Below, piece by piece: positions 7,268 to 11,288 of a stretch of DNA of 11,288 nt. The position numbers and the translations under genes were made by a program. This stretch comes from Pseudomonadota bacterium (GTDB lineage Bacteria; Pseudomonadota; Gammaproteobacteria; Steroidobacterales; Woeseiaceae), in NCBI GenBank assembly GCA_022567775.1, contig JADFGH010000028.1, forward strand, positions 1-11,288. The letters run 5' to 3'. Numbering within the stretch: position 1 is the first letter of the stretch; every line of letters starts with the position of its first letter. The notes beneath the pieces were generated by a model that saw only the letters and a list, made by a program, of their open reading frames with translations, was not told the DNA's origin and did not search any database.

Positions 7268-7290
7268 ACTCACTTGAATGGATGCACAAA

Positions 7291-7560
7291 ATGACACTCA
7301 ACAGGAATCGAATGTTCGCGACTATCGTCGTATCCGGCCTGTTCGCGGCCAGCGCCCCGGCGGCAGATAACACGGATGCCGTTGCCGAAACAACGGCTGC
7401 GACGACCGCTGACACTGCCGAGCTGAACAGGACGCTCGCCGAATCGGCGAATACCGCTGCCGTCGAGGACGCAATCAAGGCAGTACTGGCTGACAACAAG
7501 CTGGAGCTTGATATCCGCTTTATCGGCCGTACATCAGTGGTAATCGCGGACAGCAGGTAA
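7291..7560 (+). CDS. Small exported protein of unknown family, sigma-54-controlled
   Basis: I do not recognise this 89-residue protein. A signal peptide covers about residues 1-24 (MTLNRNRMFATIVVSGLFAASAPA): basic start RNR, hydrophobic core, then a small-residue cleavage site. The mature part begins with an acidic alanine/threonine-rich stretch (about 26-45) and continues into what looks like a small folded domain: a helix AAVEDAIKAVLAD, then LELDIRFIGR and TSVVIADSR, which suggest two strands. No cysteines and no other membrane segment. I prefer the ATG at 7291 because it supplies the basic start of the signal peptide. Other starts are 7258, 7282 and 7312; the last has AGGA 5 nt upstream but lacks the basic residues. 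The gene is read away from the PAS-sigma-54 activator and follows a sigma-54 promoter, so it is the likely main target of that activator. Confidence 0.7.
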   Translation: MTLNRNRMFATIVVSGLFAASAPAADNTDAVAETTAATTADTAELNRTLAESANTAAVEDAIKAVLADNKLELDIRFIGRTSVVIADSR

Positions 7561-7643
7561 GCCGTCCCGCAATTTTCGGCGATCTTAGGCTCTCAGGGCA
7601 TTTCTCCCCCGACTGCCGTTTGCTTACGATTCGCCGTTTTGAC

Positions 7644-7722
7644 AAGGAGCCGGGGATCGTTCCCGCGGACCGACCCGCCAATTCATCAAAGAATTTGGTT
7701 TCTCCGGCTCCTTTCTTTTTTT
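7644..7722 (+). terminator. Long-loop rho-independent terminator or small structured RNA
   Basis: AAGGAGCCGG (7644-7653) pairs perfectly with CCGGCTCCTT (7704-7713), and the right arm runs straight into a T-rich tract ending at 7722. The 50-base loop can form inner stems: GCGG (7665-7668) with CCGC (7675-7678), and AATTC (7680-7684) with GAATT (7691-7695). It follows the small exported-protein gene and stops 4 bp short of the convergent PGPGW gene, so it should end plus-strand transcription. The multi-stem shape with a U-tail could also be the end of a 3'UTR-derived small RNA. Confidence 0.5.
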
Positions 7723-7726
7723 CCTC

Positions 7727-7990
7727 CTACTCCCCATGGCGCCGGCGGTGGTTCTCCGCCCGTTCGCCGTGTGCCTGCATATTGCGGGCACTGATCCTCC
7801 GGCGCAGCCGCTTTAGCCAAAGCCTTGCCCAGGCAAATTCAAGCCCCAGGATCGCCAGGCCGACCGGAATGAGGACCAGTGCCGGACCTGGGGCGATAAT
7901 CATTACGACCCCAATGGCCAGGACGGAAATACCGACGACAGCAATCGCGATGCGCTTCGCCAGTTTGTAGGTTTCTTTAAAAGGCGCCAT
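7727..7990 (-). CDS. PGPGW-family small membrane protein
   Basis: This 87-residue protein has the pattern of the PGPGW family of putative transmembrane proteins (function unknown). A short basic start (MAPFKETYKLAKR) is followed by two membrane helices (about 12-32 and 35-55) separated by the APGPA turn (33-37) that characterises the family. The second ends in LEFAWARLWLKRLRRR, and the C-terminus (about 59-87) is strongly basic and probably cytoplasmic. I used the ATG at 7990 because family members begin close to this point. A GTG at 8020 in the same frame would add ten residues; neither start has a clear Shine-Dalgarno. The gene converges on the small exported protein gene and diverges from the four-cysteine protein gene. 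Confidence 0.78.
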   Translation of the reverse strand: MAPFKETYKLAKRIAIAVVGISVLAIGVVMIIAPGPALVLIPVGLAILGLEFAWARLWLKRLRRRISARNMQAHGERAENHRRRHGE

Positions 7991-8082
7991 CGGCTGATCG
8001 CAAAGGTTGCTGATATGCACAATAGACTGAATTCAAAGCCACGCACACTTGCTTTTGGCTGATCATAACGTAGCCTTTAGTG

Positions 8083-8631
8083 ATGGTTTGCACAACAACG
8101 CCCTGCTTCTTTCCTTTCGTATTCCTGCTCGCCGTTACCGTTGCCGGACCGACTGCGGCCAAAGACACCCTGTCAGTTGCGGCGGATGCGCCGGCTGTTC
8201 CCCTATCGCCACGTAGTCCCGGCAGAAATTTTGTGCGGCTGCCGACGCTGGAATTCAGGTTCGAGATTCGAACTCATTGTTCCGATGGCCGATCACCCGA
8301 AGCGCTTTCATTGAGCGTCGCCGACACACGAATATCGCTGCCGGCCGACCAGGTCATCAGTGACGGCCCGACAGAAATCAGTCTGCGAATTCCGGCCGGT
8401 CAGATCGCGCCGCTTGTCGTTGAGGATTTCTGTGTCGTGCAGGTGGCGAAAAATGGCGACAGCATAAGCGAGGCGCCAACGCGAATTACTATTCATGCGG
8501 CCCTGTCGGCACAGGCCTCGTTGCTGTGCGAAGGCGACGAAGACAAGGCAATAACCTATGTGTCACGACCGCTGGACGTCTCGCTTGTGTGCGACAGACC
8601 AGAGGTAGACGAAGCATCTCAGGTCGAGTAA
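8083..8631 (+). CDS. Exported protein with four cysteines, unknown function
   Basis: I do not recognise this 182-residue protein. A signal peptide is clear (about 1-26: hydrophobic core FFPFVFLLAVTVAGPTAA, cut before KDTL). The mature part is rich in beta-type segments (LPTLEFRFEIRTHC, TEISLRIPAG, LVVEDFCVVQVA, TRITIHAALS, PLDVSLVCDR) and has exactly four cysteines, C66, C117, C149 and C170, which could form two disulfides in the periplasm. No catalytic motif is visible. The ATG at 8083 is preceded directly by an in-frame GTG (8080); neither has a good Shine-Dalgarno. It diverges from the PGPGW gene with a 92-bp gap and converges on the dienelactone-hydrolase-like gene, whose stop is 6 bp away. 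A small Ig-like or beta-sandwich envelope protein is possible, but that is a guess. Confidence 0.65.
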   Translation: MVCTTTPCFFPFVFLLAVTVAGPTAAKDTLSVAADAPAVPLSPRSPGRNFVRLPTLEFRFEIRTHCSDGRSPEALSLSVADTRISLPADQVISDGPTEISLRIPAGQIAPLVVEDFCVVQVAKNGDSISEAPTRITIHAALSAQASLLCEGDEDKAITYVSRPLDVSLVCDRPEVDEASQVE

Positions 8632-8637
8632 ATGCTG

Positions 8638-9537
8638 CTAATCCACTGCAACCGAAAGGTGCCGGTCCAGAAACTCGAGCGCGCGGGTCCAGGCCTGCCC
8701 CGCCACTGACTCGTTGAAGTTCGCACTGGCCGGATTGGCAAAAGCGTGCGCAGCATCGGGATAAATTTCGATTTCGACATTCTTGCCAAGACTCTCAAGC
8801 GTTTGCTCAAAGCCACGCACCGTTGCCACCGGAATGCCACGGTCACGTGCGCCAAACAAGCCAAGTATGGGCACGTTTAGCGGCGCAAGACGCTCGGCAT
8901 CATCGGTGACGGGACCGTAAAAGATAACGGCTGCATCAAGATCATCAGCGAAAAGAATCGCGGTATTCAGGGCCCAACCGCCGCCAAAGTCCCAACCAAG
9001 CACCCCTATTCTTGGTGCCTGACCGGACTCAACCAGGAACTGATAGGCCTGACGAATATTCTCCTCCGCAAGATCGGGACTCTCGACAACCCTGACCATC
9101 AACGCCCGCGCATCTGCGGGTGAATCAGCGCTGCGGCCAGCGAACAGATCTACCGCCAGCACGACATAGCCCTCGGCAGCGATTCGATTAGCCATCGCGC
9201 GTACGTCATCATTCAGGCCCCACCATTCGTGAATAACGATGACGCCCGGCAGGGGATCGACCATATCAGCCGGGAATACGAAGTGGCCGTAGACCAGTTC
9301 TTCCTCGACCTCCGCATACGGCAATGTCTCTGCGACAACCGGCCTTTGTGGCGCTGTTTCTGCAGGTGAGCCGCCATTAGCAGCTGGTTGCTGCGTCGTC
9401 GTGTCGACACTTTGCGGTGGCGCATCAGGCTGACCACCGCCTGTGCCTTGCGAACCGATATCGCATGCAACCAAAACGGACAACGACAGGATCGCTGCCA
9501 AAATCAGTAACGGGCCGCCGCCGGTCTGCCTGCTCAT
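8638..9537 (-). CDS. Dienelactone-hydrolase-fold lipoprotein, catalytic Cys replaced by Asp
   Basis: The 299-residue protein has a lipoprotein signal ending in LVAC, with C25 to be lipidated. The next residue is D26, which in enteric bacteria keeps lipoproteins in the inner membrane. A low-complexity linker (about 27-70, rich in G, P, Q, T) leads to an alpha/beta-hydrolase of the dienelactone hydrolase family. Matching segments are PGVIVIHEWWGLNDDVR (with the conserved Glu, E104), GYVVLAVDLFAG, and the acid and base of the triad at D232 (GARDRG) and H264 (DAAHAF). The nucleophile elbow, normally G-x-C-x-G-G, reads GWDFGGG, so D183 replaces the cysteine. The codon is GAC (8991-8989); reaching it from a cysteine codon needs two base changes, so a sequencing error is unlikely. 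AAGGGG 7 nt upstream supports the ATG at 9537. Substrate unknown; classical dienelactone hydrolysis is doubtful. Confidence 0.85.
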   Translation of the reverse strand: MSRQTGGGPLLILAAILSLSVLVACDIGSQGTGGGQPDAPPQSVDTTTQQPAANGGSPAETAPQRPVVAETLPYAEVEEELVYGHFVFPADMVDPLPGVIVIHEWWGLNDDVRAMANRIAAEGYVVLAVDLFAGRSADSPADARALMVRVVESPDLAEENIRQAYQFLVESGQAPRIGVLGWDFGGGWALNTAILFADDLDAAVIFYGPVTDDAERLAPLNVPILGLFGARDRGIPVATVRGFEQTLESLGKNVEIEIYPDAAHAFANPASANFNESVAGQAWTRALEFLDRHLSVAVD

Positions 9538-9656
9538 AAAATCACCCCTTGAAATAAGCGGAGTAGTTTAATGCAAAATCGCCATAACTGGCAGTAGGGC
9601 ATACAATTTTGGCACCATTGGCCGCCTGGAAACTGTGACGTGAATCTTGCACCGAC

Positions 9657-11288
9657 ATGACTCTATTACAGGAAGCCGTTATTTACCTCATTGCCGCGCT
9701 GATCGCGGTACCCATCAGCAGGAAACTGGGATTCGGATCAGTCCTCGGCTACCTGGCGGCCGGCATCATCATTGGCCCGTTTGGACTGGGCTTCATAACA
9801 GACACCGAACACATCCTGCATTTCGCCGAATTGGGCGTCGTATTTCTTCTCTTTGTCATCGGCCTCGAATTGCAACCATCCCGTTTATGGGTACTGCGAC
9901 GAATGGTGTTCGGACTGGGCAGCGCCCAGGTCGTTATCAGCGCGGCTGCGATTTCAGTGGTCGGATTATTGTTCGGACTTGCTCTCACTGAAGCTGTGCT
10001 GGTGGGTTTCATACTTGCTTTGTCGTCCACCGCGTTCGTGCTGCAGTTGCTCGCTGAAAAAAAGGAGTTGACGACCACGCATGGCCGTGCCGCGTTTACC
10101 ATACTGCTGTTTCAGGATCTCGCCGTTATCCCTTTGATCGCGATAATTCCAATGTTCGGTGCTACCGCAAGCCAGGGCTTTGAGTTCCGCGGTTTCGCCA
10201 TGGCTGTGGCCATTATCGGCGGCCTGGTTATCGGCGGCCATTACTTGCTGCGGCCGGTCTTGAGAATTGCGGCACGCACTCAAATGCCTGAGATTTTTAC
10301 AGTAACCGCACTGCTGGTCGTCATTGGCGCCGCGCTGCTGATGCAGGCGGCGGGCATGTCAATGGTGCTCGGAGCGTTCATTGCCGGCATGCTGCTCGCG
10401 GATTCAGAATACCGGCATGAACTTGAAGCGGACATCGCACCCTTCAAGGGGCTGCTGCTCGGCTTGTTTTTTATCGCGGTCGGTATGTCGGTCGATCTCG
10501 GTTTGTTGGTACAGCATCCGGGCACGATCATGCTGATCGTCATCTGCCTGATGGTCGTCAAGGCGGCAGTTCTGTTTCCGCTGGCCAGGTTATTCGGCAT
10601 TTGTGACATGAGAGGTGCCTCCAGCCTGGCTGCGGTGCTGTCTCAGGGCGGTGAATTTGCCTTTGTACTTTTTGCCATTGCTGCACGTCATCAAATCATA
10701 CAATCAGATGTGATCGATCAACTGATCCTCGCCGTCGCGGTCTCAATGTTGTTGACGCCGGTTGTTTATTTGCTCAACCAGCAATTCGTTTCGCGAATGG
10801 AGAAAGACGAAGCGCCCGAGTATGACCAGATGGAGGGTCAGCAGCATGCCGTCATCATCGCCGGATTCGGCCGCTTCGGCCAGATCGTCGGCCGCCTGCT
10901 GGCAATCGTTGGCCGGCCGTTTACCGCACTCGAAATTGACGCATCCCAGGTCGACGTCGTCCGTAGATACGGGAACGTCGTGCACTACGGCGATGCCTCG
11001 AAACTGGACCTCCTGCGCGCAGCCGGCGCAGAACATGCCAGACTTTTCGTGCTGGCGATCGACGATGTCGAAGCATCGATCAGGACCGCGCAGACAGTTA
11101 CCAGGCATTTCCCGGATCTGACCATCGTTGCGCGTGCCAGGAACCGCCGCCATGAATATCATTTGATGGACCTTGGAATAAAACACATATTTCGTGAGAC
11201 GCTTTTATCCAGCCTCGCGATGAGTGAGCAGGTGCTGTTTGACCTTGGTTTCGAAGAACAGGAAGTCCATCGACTTATCGCGACGTTT
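9657..11288 (+). CDS. kefB: KefB-like glutathione-gated K+/H+ antiporter (runs off right edge)
   Basis: From the ATG at 9657 the frame is open to the window end, 544 codons, so perhaps the last 50-100 residues are missing. It is a CPA2-family monovalent cation/proton antiporter close to E. coli KefB/KefC, which lets K+ out of the inner membrane and acidifies the cytoplasm during electrophile stress. The membrane domain (about 1-385, some 12-13 helices) contains ELGVVFLLFVIGLEL, the ion-path motif FQDLAVIP (Q153, D154), FKGLLLGLFFIAVGMS and LSQGGEFAFVLF. A cytoplasmic RCK_N/TrkA-N domain follows, with the nucleotide-binding loop GFGRFG (403-408), the ALEID strand end, and HYGDASKLDLLRAAGAE. 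The FRETLLSSLAMSEQVL stretch matches the end of the Kef regulatory domain. No clear Shine-Dalgarno. KefB versus KefC or a related transporter rests on overall similarity. It diverges from the hydrolase gene across 119 bp. Confidence 0.9.
   Translation, partial: MTLLQEAVIYLIAALIAVPISRKLGFGSVLGYLAAGIIIGPFGLGFITDTEHILHFAELGVVFLLFVIGLELQPSRLWVLRRMVFGLGSAQVVISAAAISVVGLLFGLALTEAVLVGFILALSSTAFVLQLLAEKKELTTTHGRAAFTILLFQDLAVIPLIAIIPMFGATASQGFEFRGFAMAVAIIGGLVIGGHYLLRPVLRIAARTQMPEIFTVTALLVVIGAALLMQAAGMSMVLGAFIAGMLLADSEYRHELEADIAPFKGLLLGLFFIAVGMSVDLGLLVQHPGTIMLIVICLMVVKAAVLFPLARLFGICDMRGASSLAAVLSQGGEFAFVLFAIAARHQIIQSDVIDQLILAVAVSMLLTPVVYLLNQQFVSRMEKDEAPEYDQMEGQQHAVIIAGFGRFGQIVGRLLAIVGRPFTALEIDASQVDVVRRYGNVVHYGDASKLDLLRAAGAEHARLFVLAIDDVEASIRTAQTVTRHFPDLTIVARARNRRHEYHLMDLGIKHIFRETLLSSLAMSEQVLFDLGFEEQEVHRLIATF

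Noticed and set aside
7216..7290. Extension of the small exported protein to a TTG at 7216 or an ATG at 7258.
   Set aside because: The TTG lies inside the sigma-54 promoter, upstream of the predicted transcript start, and both extensions bury the signal peptide behind a non-hydrophobic leader.
9610..9626. TGGCAC upstream of the KefB-like gene considered as a second sigma-54 promoter.
   Set aside because: The -12 GC is missing at the required spacing, so only half of the consensus is present.

Overview
The window looks like a chromosomal segment of a free-living gammaproteobacterium. CysB, KefB, PBP4 and the membrane-anchored SH3 protein here all resemble gammaproteobacterial versions of those proteins, and coding density is high. 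I see no phage, transposon, CRISPR, tRNA or rRNA sequence. The taxonomic placement is inference from protein similarity by eye; I cannot name a genus.

Layout from left to right: (1) 1-596, minus strand, the N-terminal part of a GAF-like sensory or signalling protein that runs off the left edge. (2) 597-854, a 258-bp gap without a convincing gene but with a possible decayed exported ORF. (3) 855-1814, minus, cysteine synthase (cysK type). (4) 1815-2140, a divergent regulatory gap with promoter-like elements facing both ways. (5) 2141-3151, plus, cysB, the LysR-type master regulator of sulfur assimilation. (6) 3148-3735, minus, a membrane-anchored SH3b/coiled-coil envelope protein, convergent with cysB and overlapping it by 4 bp. 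(7) 3857-5275, minus, dacB (PBP4-type DD-carboxypeptidase/endopeptidase). (8) 5289-7094, minus, a PAS-PAS-AAA+-Fis sigma-54 activator, 13 bp upstream of dacB and probably co-transcribed with it. (9) 7095-7290, a compact control region. (10) 7291-7560, plus, a small exported protein. (11) 7644-7722, a terminator-like RNA structure. (12) 7727-7990, minus, a small PGPGW-family membrane protein. (13) 8083-8631, plus, an exported four-cysteine protein of unknown function. (14) 8638-9537, minus, a dienelactone-hydrolase-fold lipoprotein whose usual catalytic cysteine is aspartate. (15) 9657-11288, plus, a KefB-like K+/H+ antiporter that runs off the right edge.

The most interesting part is 5289-7560. 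The activator gene faces away from a small exported-protein gene. That small gene is preceded by a good sigma-54 promoter (TGGCAC-N5-GTGCA, 7207-7222). About 75-105 bp upstream of the predicted start site, the usual place for an enhancer, lies a perfect 14+1+14 bp palindrome (7130-7158). The same palindrome touches the -35 of a sigma-70-like promoter for the activator itself, and a third copy of its half-site lies inside that promoter. The simplest reading is a self-contained circuit: a cytoplasmic PAS sensor-activator regulates itself, and with it dacB, and switches on a small periplasmic or secreted protein. Signal, function and small-protein family are unknown to me.

The sulfur pair (cysK and cysB) forms a second regulator-target unit with a shared divergent promoter region. 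The remaining genes are mostly envelope functions without an obvious common pathway.
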